Shown here: positions 14,816 through 24,586 of the stretch, piece after piece | Layout: every line of letters begins with the position of its first letter | Numbering within the stretch: position 1 is the stretch's first letter | Assembly: GCF_003945765.1 (NCBI RefSeq) | Contig: NZ_CP027712.1 | Coordinates: 4,030,001 to 4,094,000 of the forward strand | Reading direction: 5' to 3' | Source of the DNA: Pseudomonas chlororaphis subsp. chlororaphis | GTDB taxonomy: Bacteria; Pseudomonadota; Gammaproteobacteria; Pseudomonadales; Pseudomonadaceae | Length of the DNA: 64,000 bases | Notes under the pieces: generated by a model | Database searches by the model: none | Told to the model about the DNA's origin: nothing | The model's input: the letters and a program-made list of their open reading frames with translations, nothing else | Program-made: the position numbers and the translations under genes

Positions 14816-17800
14816 ATGATCACTTCTAAAACAACCACATCTCCCACGAACGACCTGACCGCTGACACCAGTACCACTCTCTACCCCGTCTTCCCCAGTG
14901 ACGACACGCTGACCCTCAGCACCGCCCAGGCGAACGGCACTGCGCCCGTGGTGCTCGGTGCGAGAGTGACCCTGGACGAAACCACCGAATTGCAGAATGC
15001 CACCACCACGCCGAGCCCGGCAGGAGACGCTGACGACAATGACATCCTGTTGTCCGCCCTGCCCTCGACCTTCGCCACCCGCCTGACCGCCCTTGGCGCC
15101 GGAACCGCCATGGACGCCGCCTTGAGTGGCTATACCGGTGCCGTGGGCGACACCGGCAGCAATGCCTTCACCCTCAACCTGACGCCCGGTACCAACGTCC
15201 TCGATATCAAGTTCACCGACAGCCTGGGCGCGGCGCTCAACGGCCTGGACAGCGGGCTGGATACCCTCGATGGCACCAGCATCCTGCTGTATACCGACAC
15301 CAACAACAACATCCTGCTGGGCCGGGCCGGAGGCCCTGACGGCGCGATCGTGTTCGCCGCCTATATCGAGGAAACCGGATCGCCGGTCAGCGGCGGCAAG
15401 ATCTGGACCGTGGAATACCAACCGCTCAAGCACCCGGACGCGAGTAACCCGGACGATGCCCTCAGCCTGCTGGACAAGGTGTTCGTCAGCACCCTCAAGG
15501 ACGGATTCGACCTGACCAACGCACCCTCCGGGCAGAACCTGTTCCTGATGTTCACGGGGTCGAACCCAACGGTGGTCGACGACGGCGGTGTGTTGCGGGT
15601 CAGCGATCCGACAATCATCGCCACCGGTAAAGACCCTGCGGACCAGTCGTCGGGCGCCAACATCAACACCGGTGACACCGTCAATACCAGCCAGGGTGGT
15701 GGCCCGACCACCCTCGGTACCAACAACCAGATGATCGTGGAACAGGAAGGCATCCGCCTGACCTTCGTCACCGGCGCCCGGCTGGATGTGACTGTTCCCA
15801 ACCTGAGCCAGAACGAAGCCGACGTCGAAGCCAACATCGACTACACCGCGATGTTTAATGCAACGACGGCCAGTTTCGATGTCGTGCAACTGCAAGGCGG
15901 CAAGACCGCGATGGTCAAGATCAGTGCCTACAGCACTGCGGTTGAAACCGGCGTGAACTTCGTCAACGGCTATGCGGACGATACGTCGGTGGCCATCACC
16001 AATGTGCGCATCTTCGATAAAAGCACCGGGCTGGTGATCGAGAACTCCGACGGCTCGGTGAACGATCCGAACATTGCCATCAGCTTTACCGGCGGCGTGG
16101 CCACCATCACCGGCGTCAAGGCCGGCTACCAGATCGAATACACCACCAGCGCGGATCACAACCGCGTGCTGATCGAGAACGGGGCGGCCGTCAACGCCAG
16201 GGGCGATAACCACGCCGACTTCGATATCGGTGGTTTCTCGCTGCGCCACCCCTCCACGATCACCACCGAAATCGGCTCGCAGATGATCTTCGAGGACGAT
16301 GGACCGGCAGCGGCCGGCACCGCGGCGGCCGGCACCGTCGATGAGGACGGCCTGGCCAATGGCATCCCCGGCGGTGTCGGCGACGTGCCTGGCGAGGTCA
16401 CCAGCGTCAGCGGCAGCGTGACTGCCATCTTCCAGTCCGGCGTCGATGTGCCGCTGACTTACTCCTTGTCGAGTGATACCAGCGGCCTGCCGGCCCTGAC
16501 TTCCGGCGGAGTGGCCCTGGTGTACAGCGTGGTGGGCGACACCCTGACCGCCAAGGCGGGCACCGTCGATGTGTTCACCTTCAGCCTCAGCGCCGCCGGT
16601 GCCTATAGCTTTACCCTGCTGCAACCGCTGGATCACCCAGCGGGTGACGACGAAAACGACATCACCCTCAACCTCGGTACCTTGCTGAAGGCCACCGACA
16701 AGGATGGCGATTCGGTGACGGCTGCGGCCGAGAAACTGGTGATCACCGTCGATGACGATACGCCCACCGCGACCGGCGTCGCCGCGGCCGGCACCGTCGA
16801 CGAGGATGGCCTGGCCAATGGCATCCCCGGCGGTGTCGGCGATGTGCCTGGCGAGGTCACCACGGCCAGTGGCAACGTCACGGGCATCTTCCAGTCCGGG
16901 GCCGACGTACCGCTGACTTACGCCCTCTCGAGCGACACCAGCGGCCTGCCAGCCCTGACCTCCGGTGGAGTGGCGCTGGTGTATAGCGTGGTCGGCGACA
17001 CCCTCACCGCCAAGGCCGGCGCAACCGATGTATTCACCTTCAGCCTCAATGCTGCAGGTGACTACAGCTTTACCCTGCTGCAACCGCTGGACCATCCAGC
17101 CGGTAACGATGAAAACGACATCACCCTCAACCTGGGCGCAATGCTGCAAGCCACCGACAAGGATGGCGATACGGTAACGGCCGCGGCCGAGAAACTGGTG
17201 ATCACCGTCGATGACGACACCCCAACCGCCGCCGGAACCGCCGAGGCTGGAACCGTCGATGAGGACGGCCTGGCCAATGGTATTGCCGGTGGTGTGGGTG
17301 ACGTGGCGGGCGAAGCAACGACGGCCAGCGGCAACGTGACGGGCATCTTCCAGTCCGGGGCCGATGTGCCGCTGAGCTATGCCCTGTCGAGCGATACCAG
17401 CGGCCTGCCAGCCCTGACATCCGGCGGAGTGGCCCTGGTGTACAGCGTCGCCGGTGACACCCTGACGGCCAAGGCCGGCGCGGTCGATGTATTCACCTTC
17501 AGCCTCAGCGCGGCGGGCGCCTACAGCTTTACCCTGCTGCAGCCGCTGGATCACCCGGCGGGCGACGATGAAAACGACATCACCCTCAACCTGGGCGCGA
17601 TGTTGCAAGCCACCGACAAGGATGGCGACACGGTAACCGCCGCGGCCGACAAACTGGTGATCACCGTCGATGACGACACCCCCACCGCAAATGGCACCGC
17701 TGGAGCCGGCACCGTCGATGAAGATGGCCTGGCCAACGGTATTGCCGGTGGTGTGGACGACGTACCTGGCGAAGCGACAACGGCCAGCGGCAGCGTCACG

Positions 17801-20800
17801 GCGATCTTCCAGTCTGGAGCCGATGTACCGCTGACTTACTCCCTGTCGAGTGATACCAGCGGTCTGCCAGCCTTGAGTTCAGGTGGAGTGGTGCTGGTCT
17901 ACAGCGTCGCCGGCGATACCCTGACCGCCAAGGCTGGCGCAACCGATGTATTCACCTTCAGCCTCAGCGCCGCCGGTGACTACAGCTTCAGCCTGCTCCA
18001 GCCGCTGGATCATCCAGCCGGCAACGATGAAAACGACATCACCCTTAACCTGGGTGCAATGCTGCAAGCCACGGACAAGGACGGCGATACGGTAACGGCT
18101 GCCGCCGAAAAACTGGTGATTACCGTCGATGACGACACCCCAACCGCCACCGGAACCGCCGAGGCCGGAACCGTCGATGAAGACGGCCTGGCCAATGGCA
18201 TCGCCGGTGGTGTCGGCGATGTGCCTGGCGAAGCCAGCACGGCCAGCGGCAATGTGACTGCCATCTTCCAGTCCGGTGCCGACGTGCCGCTGACTTACTC
18301 CCTGTCGAGCGATACCAGTGGCCTGCCAGCCCTGACGTCCGGCGGAGTGGCACTGGTGTACAGCGTCGCCGGTGACACCCTCACCGCCAATGCAGGCGTG
18401 GGTGGGGCCGAGGTATTCACCTTCAGCTTCAGTGCTGCAGGTGCCTACAGCTTTACCCTGTTGCAGCCGCTGGATCACCCAGCGGGCAATGATGAAAACG
18501 ATATCACCCTCAACCTGGGAACCCTGTTGCAAGCGACCGACAAGGACGGCGATACGGTAACGGCTGCCGCCGAGAAACTGGTGATCACCATCGATGACGA
18601 CACACCAACGGCGAATGGCACCGCTGCGGCCGGCACTGTCGATGAAGACGGCCTGGCCAATGGCATCGCTGGTGGCGTCGGCGACGTGGCTGGCGAGGCC
18701 ACCAATGCCAGCGGCAATGTGACGGGCATCTTCCAGTCCGGTGCCGACGTGCCGCTGACTTACTCCCTGTCGAGCGATACCAGCGGTCTGCCAGCCCTGA
18801 CCTCCGGCGGAGTGGCGCTGGTGTACAGCGTCGCGGGCGACACCCTGACCGCCAATGCGGGCGTGGGTGGGGCCGAGGTATTCACCTTCAGCCTCAGTGC
18901 AGCGGGCGCCTACAGCTTCACCCTGCTGCAGCCACTGGACCACCCAGCGGGCAACGATGAAAACGACATCACCCTCAACCTGGGCACCTTGCTGCAAGCC
19001 ACCGACAAGGACGGCGACACGGTGACGGCTGCCGCCGAGAAACTGGTGATCACTGTCGATGACGACACGCCAACCGCCACCGGCACCGCCGAAGCGGGCA
19101 CTGTCGATGAGGACGGCCTGGCCAACGGCATCGCCGGTGGCGTCGGCGACGTGGCGGGCGAAGCCACCAATGCCAGCGGCAATGTGACGGGCATCTTCCA
19201 GTCCGGTGCCGACGTGCCGCTGACTTACTCCCTGTCGAGCGATACCAGCGGTCTGCCAGCCCTGACCTCCGGCGGAGTGGCGCTGGTGTACAGCGTCGCG
19301 GGCGATACCCTGACCGCGAATGCGGGCGTGGGTGGGGCCGAGGTATTCACCTTCAGCCTCAGTGCCGCAGGCGCCTATAGCTTTACCCTGCTGCAACCGC
19401 TGGATCATCCAGCGGGCAACGATGAAAACGATATCAGTCTCAACCTGGGCACCTTGCTGCAAGCCACCGACAAGGATGGCGACACGGTGACGGCTGCCGC
19501 CGAGAAACTGGTGATTACCGTCGATGACGACACCCCAACCGTAAGCGGAACCGCCGAGGCTGGAACCGTCGACGAGGATGGCCTGGCCAATGGTATTGCC
19601 GGTGGTGTGGGCGACGTGCCTGGCGAAGCCACGACGGCCAGCGGCAACGTCACGGGAATCTTCCAGTCGGGTGCCGACGTACCGCTGACTTATGCCTTGT
19701 CGAGCGATACCAGCGGTCTGCCAGCCCTGAGTTCAGGTGGAGTGGCATTGGTCTATAGCGTCGCTGGCGACACCCTGACGGCCAAGGCGGGCGCAACCGA
19801 TGTATTCACCTTCAGCCTCAGTGCCGCCGGTGACTACAGCTTTACCCTGCTGCAACCGCTGGATCATCCAGCCGGCAACGATGAAAACGACATCACTCTC
19901 AACCTCGGCACCCTGCTACAAGCCACGGACAAGGACGGCGACACCGTGACGGCTGCGGCCGAGAAACTGGCGATCACCGTCGATGACGACACACCTACAG
20001 CCGCCGGAACCGCGGAGGCCGGCACTGTCGACGAAGACGGCCTGGCCAATGGTATTGCCGGCGGTGTCGGTGACGTGGCCGGTGAGGCCACCGTGGCCAA
20101 TGGCAGCGTCAGCGGTATCTTCCAGTCCGGCGCCGATGTGCCGCTGACTTACTCCCTGTCGAGCGACACCAGCGGCTTGCCAGCGCTGAGCTCGGGCGGC
20201 GTGGCGCTGGTCTACAGCGTTGCCGGCGATACCCTGACCGCCAAGGCTGGCGCAACCGATGTATTCACCTTCAGCCTCAGTGCCGCCGGTGACTACAGCT
20301 TTACCCTGCTGCAGCCCCTGGACCATCCAGCCGGCAACGATGAAAACGACATCACGATCAACCTGGGCGCAATGCTCCAGGCCACGGACAAGGATGGCGA
20401 CATCGTGACGGCCACCGCCGACAAGCTGGTAATTACCGTCGATGACGACACGCCAACCGCAAGCGGAACTGCCGCGGCCGGCACCGTCGACGAAGACGGC
20501 CTGGCCAATGGCATCGCCGGTGGTGTGGGCGACGTGGCTGGTGAAGCCACCAATGCCAGCGGCAGCGTGACGGGTATCTTCCAGTCCGGGGCCGACGTGC
20601 CATTGAGCTATGCCCTGTCGAGCGATACCAGTGGCCTGCCGGCCCTGAGTTCGGGTGGAGTGGCACTGGTGTACAGCGTGGTGGGCGATACCCTGACAGC
20701 CAAGGCTGGCGCGGTCGATGTGTTCACCTTCAGCCTCAGTGCTGCAGGTGACTACAGCTTCACCCTGCTGCAGCCTCTGGATCATCCAGCCGGCAACGAT

Positions 20801-23626
20801 GAAAACGACATCACCCTTAACCTGGGAACCCTGCTGCAAGCCACGGACAAGGATGGCGACACGGTGACGGCCGCGGCCGAAAAACTGGTGATCACCGTCG
20901 ATGACGACACGCCAACGGCGAATGGCACCGCCGCGGCCGGCACTGTCGACGAGGACGGCCTGGCCAACGGCATTGCCGGTGGGGTCGGTGACGTGCCTGG
21001 CGAAGCCACCACGACCAGCGGCAGCGTCAGCGGTATCTTCCAGTCGGGTGCCGACGTACCGCTGACTTATGCCTTGTCGAGCGATACCAGCGGTCTGCCA
21101 GCCCTGACGTCTGGCGGAGTGGCACTGGTCTACAGCGTTGCCGGTGACACCCTGACCGCCAAGGCCGGCGCAGTCGATGTGTTCACCTTCAGCCTCAGCG
21201 CCGCGGGTGCCTACAGCTTCACCCTGCTGCAACCGCTGGATCATCCAGCGGGCAATGACGAAAACGACATCACCCTCAACCTGGGCACCTTGCTGCAAGC
21301 CACCGACAAGGACGGCGACACGGTAACGGCCGCCGCCGAGAAACTGGTGATCACCGTCGATGACGATACGCCAACCGCAAGCGGAACCGCCGAGGCTGGA
21401 ACCGTCGATGAGGACGGCCTGGCCAATGGTATTGCCGGTGGCGTCGGCGACGTAGCGGGCGAAGCCACCACGGCCAGCGGCAGCATCAGCGGTATCTTCC
21501 AGTCGGGTGCCGACGTACCGCTGACTTACGCCTTGTCGAGCGATACCAGCGGTCTGCCAGCTCTGAGTTCAGGTGGAGTGGCGCTGGTCTACAGCGTCGC
21601 CGGCGATACCCTGACCGCCAAGGCTGGCGCAACCGATGTATTCACCTTCAGCCTCAGCGCCGCCGGTGACTACAGCTTCACCCTGCTGCAGCCGCTGGAT
21701 CACCCAGCCGGCAACGATGAAAACGACATCACCCTCAACCTGGGCACCTTGCTGCAAGCCACCGACAAGGACGGCGACACGGTAACGGCCGCCGCCGAGA
21801 AACTGGTGATTACCGTCGATGACGACACGCCAACGGCGAATGGCAGCGCCGAGGCCGGCACCGTCGACGAGGACGGCCTGGCCAACGGCATCGCCGGGGG
21901 TATCGGCGACGTACCGGGCGAGGTCACCACGGTCAGCGGCAACGTCAGCGGCATCTTCCAGTCCGGGGCCGACGTACCGCTGAGCTACTCCTTGTCGAGC
22001 AACACCAGCGGCTTGCCAGCCCTGAGCTCCGGCGGAGTGGCACTGACCTACAGCGTCCTGGGCAGCACCCTGACCGCCAAGGCCGGCGCGACTGACGTGT
22101 TCACCCTCAGCCTGACGATAGCGGGTGCCTACACCTTCAGCCTGCTCCAGCCCCTGGATCACGCGGCCGGCAACGACGAGAACGACCTGACGATCAACCT
22201 GGGCAGCCTGCTGCAAGCCACCGACAAGGACGGCGACACGGTGACCGCCGCGGCCGACAAACTGGTGATCACCGTCGATGACGACACCCCGACCCTGGCG
22301 TTCGGCAACCTGATCGGCACGGGGACCGACCAGGCGCAACAAGGCTATTGGGACATGGCCGCCGGCGCCGACGGACTGGGTGCGGCCGGGCTGGACATCT
22401 CGCTGGTGAACGGCCAGTTCACCCTGGTCCGGCCGGACGATACGACCACCACCGGCACCGGTACGCTGGTCGAGCAGTCGCCGTCACCGGACGCCAATGG
22501 CGCGTATCAGTTCGCGGGCACCTTGACCGGTGACTTCGACAACAACGCGGCAACGGCGGACACCACCGTCCACTACACCCTGAGCGCCTACGCCAACGGC
22601 ACTTATGCGCTGGATCTGGAGGAAGGCTTCCGCTCGACCATCGTCCTCAGCAGTGCCGACGGCTCGCTGGATGCCGGTGGCCCGGACCCGGTGCGCACGC
22701 TGACCATCGGTAGCGAGGACATCGTGTTCTTCGGTGCCAACCCGCTGGCTCCGGCAAGCGGCGCGAACAGCATTCAGACCGGCATCGGGCTTGGAGCGTC
22801 CGACCCTACCGAAGCGCAGTTGCAGACCAACCCGCTGCCGTCCTACATCGGCTCGGCGGCCTTGAACGTCAGCACGGCTGGCATCGGCGTTGCCAACAAC
22901 CTGCTCCAGGGAGACAACCAGGCGGCGATCGGCGCGGCCGATGAAAGCTTCGTGGTCAACCCGGAAAGCCTGCTGACGAGCATGAAGGTGTTTATCGACA
23001 ACTCCGTGGGCGGTTACAACACGGCCACCGAGGACCTGTACTACAGGGTCTTCTATGAAGATGGCACCTTCTCCAACCTGATCGAGGTCAACACCCTGAC
23101 GCCAGAGGCCGGTGGACAGGTGTCCTTCACCGTCGAGCAATCGGCCACATCGTTGATCGATGCGGTCCAGCTGACGATGGCCCGGGGCGAGATCAAGATC
23201 CCGACGATCGAGTTCACCCACGAGACCGAGAGCCTGGCCAGCGACGTCAAGCTGGCGTTCAACGCGACGGTGACGGACAAGGATGGCGATACGGCCACCA
23301 GCGCGTTCGACGCCAACCTGTTCGCCAACGACACGACCGACGTGCTCTTCGACTTCAGGCTGGTGGGCACCACGGGTGAGCGGGATGCCTTCAACATCGA
23401 CCTGTCGGTCGCCGAGAACCAGTACCAGGTCACAGGCTTCGATGCCGGAGCCGGCCAGCGCGATGCGGTGGTGCTCATTGGTGACGCGGGGGCCGTTGTG
23501 CAGTCGATCAACAATGCCGGCGCCGACAGCATCGTGACGGTGGCCGAGACGGGCGGACAGATAACGACCATTACCCTGGTCGGAGTCGATCTGCTCAATA
23601 CCGATATCGTAATGGGCAGCGTCTGA
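14816..23626 (+). CDS. Adhesin paralog 3: giant T1SS-143/DUF5801-type secreted protein with 13 repeats
   Basis: A 2936-residue paralog of the two genes before it. ATG 14816 is chosen because AGGAGA lies just upstream and the distance to the conserved leader matches the other copies; an in-frame TTG at 14753 lies inside the leader. Residues ~1-497 are the shared N-terminal region with the full 'SPTNDLTADTS..LYPVFPS' head, ~498-2492 are 13 repeats, and ~2493-2936 are the shared C-terminal region ending 'DLLNTDIVMGSV'. There is no Sec signal, consistent with type I export. Likely a long fibrillar adhesin extending far from the cell surface; function inferred from family and neighbours only. It has its own terminator. 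Confidence 0.88.
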   Translation: MITSKTTTSPTNDLTADTSTTLYPVFPSDDTLTLSTAQANGTAPVVLGARVTLDETTELQNATTTPSPAGDADDNDILLSALPSTFATRLTALGAGTAMDAALSGYTGAVGDTGSNAFTLNLTPGTNVLDIKFTDSLGAALNGLDSGLDTLDGTSILLYTDTNNNILLGRAGGPDGAIVFAAYIEETGSPVSGGKIWTVEYQPLKHPDASNPDDALSLLDKVFVSTLKDGFDLTNAPSGQNLFLMFTGSNPTVVDDGGVLRVSDPTIIATGKDPADQSSGANINTGDTVNTSQGGGPTTLGTNNQMIVEQEGIRLTFVTGARLDVTVPNLSQNEADVEANIDYTAMFNATTASFDVVQLQGGKTAMVKISAYSTAVETGVNFVNGYADDTSVAITNVRIFDKSTGLVIENSDGSVNDPNIAISFTGGVATITGVKAGYQIEYTTSADHNRVLIENGAAVNARGDNHADFDIGGFSLRHPSTITTEIGSQMIFEDDGPAAAGTAAAGTVDEDGLANGIPGGVGDVPGEVTSVSGSVTAIFQSGVDVPLTYSLSSDTSGLPALTSGGVALVYSVVGDTLTAKAGTVDVFTFSLSAAGAYSFTLLQPLDHPAGDDENDITLNLGTLLKATDKDGDSVTAAAEKLVITVDDDTPTATGVAAAGTVDEDGLANGIPGGVGDVPGEVTTASGNVTGIFQSGADVPLTYALSSDTSGLPALTSGGVALVYSVVGDTLTAKAGATDVFTFSLNAAGDYSFTLLQPLDHPAGNDENDITLNLGAMLQATDKDGDTVTAAAEKLVITVDDDTPTAAGTAEAGTVDEDGLANGIAGGVGDVAGEATTASGNVTGIFQSGADVPLSYALSSDTSGLPALTSGGVALVYSVAGDTLTAKAGAVDVFTFSLSAAGAYSFTLLQPLDHPAGDDENDITLNLGAMLQATDKDGDTVTAAADKLVITVDDDTPTANGTAGAGTVDEDGLANGIAGGVDDVPGEATTASGSVTAIFQSGADVPLTYSLSSDTSGLPALSSGGVVLVYSVAGDTLTAKAGATDVFTFSLSAAGDYSFSLLQPLDHPAGNDENDITLNLGAMLQATDKDGDTVTAAAEKLVITVDDDTPTATGTAEAGTVDEDGLANGIAGGVGDVPGEASTASGNVTAIFQSGADVPLTYSLSSDTSGLPALTSGGVALVYSVAGDTLTANAGVGGAEVFTFSFSAAGAYSFTLLQPLDHPAGNDENDITLNLGTLLQATDKDGDTVTAAAEKLVITIDDDTPTANGTAAAGTVDEDGLANGIAGGVGDVAGEATNASGNVTGIFQSGADVPLTYSLSSDTSGLPALTSGGVALVYSVAGDTLTANAGVGGAEVFTFSLSAAGAYSFTLLQPLDHPAGNDENDITLNLGTLLQATDKDGDTVTAAAEKLVITVDDDTPTATGTAEAGTVDEDGLANGIAGGVGDVAGEATNASGNVTGIFQSGADVPLTYSLSSDTSGLPALTSGGVALVYSVAGDTLTANAGVGGAEVFTFSLSAAGAYSFTLLQPLDHPAGNDENDISLNLGTLLQATDKDGDTVTAAAEKLVITVDDDTPTVSGTAEAGTVDEDGLANGIAGGVGDVPGEATTASGNVTGIFQSGADVPLTYALSSDTSGLPALSSGGVALVYSVAGDTLTAKAGATDVFTFSLSAAGDYSFTLLQPLDHPAGNDENDITLNLGTLLQATDKDGDTVTAAAEKLAITVDDDTPTAAGTAEAGTVDEDGLANGIAGGVGDVAGEATVANGSVSGIFQSGADVPLTYSLSSDTSGLPALSSGGVALVYSVAGDTLTAKAGATDVFTFSLSAAGDYSFTLLQPLDHPAGNDENDITINLGAMLQATDKDGDIVTATADKLVITVDDDTPTASGTAAAGTVDEDGLANGIAGGVGDVAGEATNASGSVTGIFQSGADVPLSYALSSDTSGLPALSSGGVALVYSVVGDTLTAKAGAVDVFTFSLSAAGDYSFTLLQPLDHPAGNDENDITLNLGTLLQATDKDGDTVTAAAEKLVITVDDDTPTANGTAAAGTVDEDGLANGIAGGVGDVPGEATTTSGSVSGIFQSGADVPLTYALSSDTSGLPALTSGGVALVYSVAGDTLTAKAGAVDVFTFSLSAAGAYSFTLLQPLDHPAGNDENDITLNLGTLLQATDKDGDTVTAAAEKLVITVDDDTPTASGTAEAGTVDEDGLANGIAGGVGDVAGEATTASGSISGIFQSGADVPLTYALSSDTSGLPALSSGGVALVYSVAGDTLTAKAGATDVFTFSLSAAGDYSFTLLQPLDHPAGNDENDITLNLGTLLQATDKDGDTVTAAAEKLVITVDDDTPTANGSAEAGTVDEDGLANGIAGGIGDVPGEVTTVSGNVSGIFQSGADVPLSYSLSSNTSGLPALSSGGVALTYSVLGSTLTAKAGATDVFTLSLTIAGAYTFSLLQPLDHAAGNDENDLTINLGSLLQATDKDGDTVTAAADKLVITVDDDTPTLAFGNLIGTGTDQAQQGYWDMAAGADGLGAAGLDISLVNGQFTLVRPDDTTTTGTGTLVEQSPSPDANGAYQFAGTLTGDFDNNAATADTTVHYTLSAYANGTYALDLEEGFRSTIVLSSADGSLDAGGPDPVRTLTIGSEDIVFFGANPLAPASGANSIQTGIGLGASDPTEAQLQTNPLPSYIGSAALNVSTAGIGVANNLLQGDNQAAIGAADESFVVNPESLLTSMKVFIDNSVGGYNTATEDLYYRVFYEDGTFSNLIEVNTLTPEAGGQVSFTVEQSATSLIDAVQLTMARGEIKIPTIEFTHETESLASDVKLAFNATVTDKDGDTATSAFDANLFANDTTDVLFDFRLVGTTGERDAFNIDLSVAENQYQVTGFDAGAGQRDAVVLIGDAGAVVQSINNAGADSIVTVAETGGQITTITLVGVDLLNTDIVMGSV
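16307..22291 (+). repeat. Thirteen tandem 459/465-bp coding repeats in adhesin 3
   Basis: The block is 5985 bp = 13 x 459 + 18. Unit phase (first base of the Thr codon in 'GTVDEDG') falls at 16334, 16793, 17252, 17711, 18170, 18635, 19100, 19565, 20024, 20483, 20942, 21401 and 21860. Units 5, 6 and 7 are 465 bp because 'KAG(A/T)xDV' is replaced by the two-residue-longer 'NAGVGGAEV'. Units are highly similar in DNA, so copy number may vary between strains or be misassembled from short reads. Confidence 0.95.
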
Positions 23627-23648
23627 AACCTCGCACATGCGAATGAAA

Positions 23649-23683
23649 GCGAGGGTGGCCTGGAAACCACCCTCGCTTTTTTT
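23649..23683 (+). terminator. Rho-independent terminator of adhesin 3
   Basis: GCGAGGGTGG (23649-23658), eight-base loop, CCACCCTCGC (23667-23676), seven Ts. The rest of the 23684-23869 gap before the convergent regulator gene shows no coding signal. Confidence 0.93.
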
Positions 23684-23869
23684 GCCCCTACCGTCCGAAA
23701 CGCTCTCACTCACCTCCACGCCAAACGCCCAGGCAGCCCAAGGCTCACAGAGCACGGCGACATGCCTGCGCATTCATCGGGCAGGAAACGACAAGAACGG
23801 CATCACCCCCGATCCGGGCAACCTGGACAGCGACAAGGACAGCCACAGGGCTGCCTTGCCTTGATCAGC

Positions 23870-24586
23870 TCATTTCAGTTCCACCCACGTGGAGTCAGGC
23901 GGTTCTTCGTTGTCGGTGAGCCCGTGCTTGAGCGCATACATCAGCAAGTCGATGCGGTTGATCAGGTTGAGCTTCTGATAAATGTTGCTGAGGTGGTTGT
24001 GCACGGTGTGCTCACTGATGCCCAGGCGCTCGGCGATGCTCATGTATTTGGCGGACGGGTCGCCGACGATGGCGCGAATCAGCTCCCGCTCGCGCAATGT
24101 CAGCCGCGCCTGCTTCGCCTGCTCCAGGTTGCATCGCAAGGGTATATGCCGGGTCGCGGCATAGCCGGAAAGCCCGCCGGACCAGGCGCGGTCCAGTCCA
24201 GCGTCGTGATGGTGGACCTTGATGATGGCCCGGACGATCGATTCCGTCGGGTCTTCCGCCAGCACGATGCCGCGCGCGCCCGCCTCGATCGCCTGGGCAA
24301 CCGGAACGGATTCGTACAGGCCCTTGAGCACCAGCAATTTCATTTCCGGGCTGCGGGTCAGCCCTGCGACGACCTCCAGGGGGTTCAGCGCATCCGGAAA
24401 GAAACTGAAAAAGATCACATTGGGACGCAGCTGATCGGCAAGGTCCAGCGCATTGGTGTAGGTGGTGGCCTGGCCACTCACCTCCATCCGGGGCCTCCTC
24501 GCATTGATCAAATCATGGAGCCCCATAAGCACGAGGGGGCGGCAATCGATCAGCATCACGCGTATCGTTTTTGTATGGTCTGGCAT
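23870..24586 (-). CDS. NarL/FixJ-type LuxR regulator with degenerate receiver domain
   Basis: A 238-residue regulator; start chosen at 24586 (MPDHTKTIRVMLID), preceded by a GGAGGCAGGAAG ribosome site. Residues ~8-125 have the response-regulator fold, but key positions are changed: the acidic pair reads 'LIDCRP' (second Asp is Cys), the phospho-acceptor position in 'NVIFFSFFPDALNPLEV' is Ser, and the conserved Lys in 'GARGIVLAED' is Ala. Phosphorylation is therefore unlikely. Residues ~165-225 are an intact LuxR helix-turn-helix ('LTLRERELIRAIVGD', 'IAERLGISEHTVHNHLSNIY'). It lies between the adhesin genes and their probable exporter and converges on adhesin 3. It is the natural candidate to bind the conserved dyads, which is inference. 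Confidence 0.85.
   Translation of the reverse strand: MPDHTKTIRVMLIDCRPLVLMGLHDLINARRPRMEVSGQATTYTNALDLADQLRPNVIFFSFFPDALNPLEVVAGLTRSPEMKLLVLKGLYESVPVAQAIEAGARGIVLAEDPTESIVRAIIKVHHHDAGLDRAWSGGLSGYAATRHIPLRCNLEQAKQARLTLRERELIRAIVGDPSAKYMSIAERLGISEHTVHNHLSNIYQKLNLINRIDLLMYALKHGLTDNEEPPDSTWVELK

Noticed and set aside
11296..22291. Regular repeats that might be read as a CRISPR or satellite array
   Set aside because: The period is 459/465 bp, the repeats are in frame inside open genes and there are no spacers; they are protein-domain repeats.
23637..23864. A 75-codon frame after adhesin 3
   Set aside because: It begins before and runs through the adhesin 3 terminator hairpin, and has no supporting signal.
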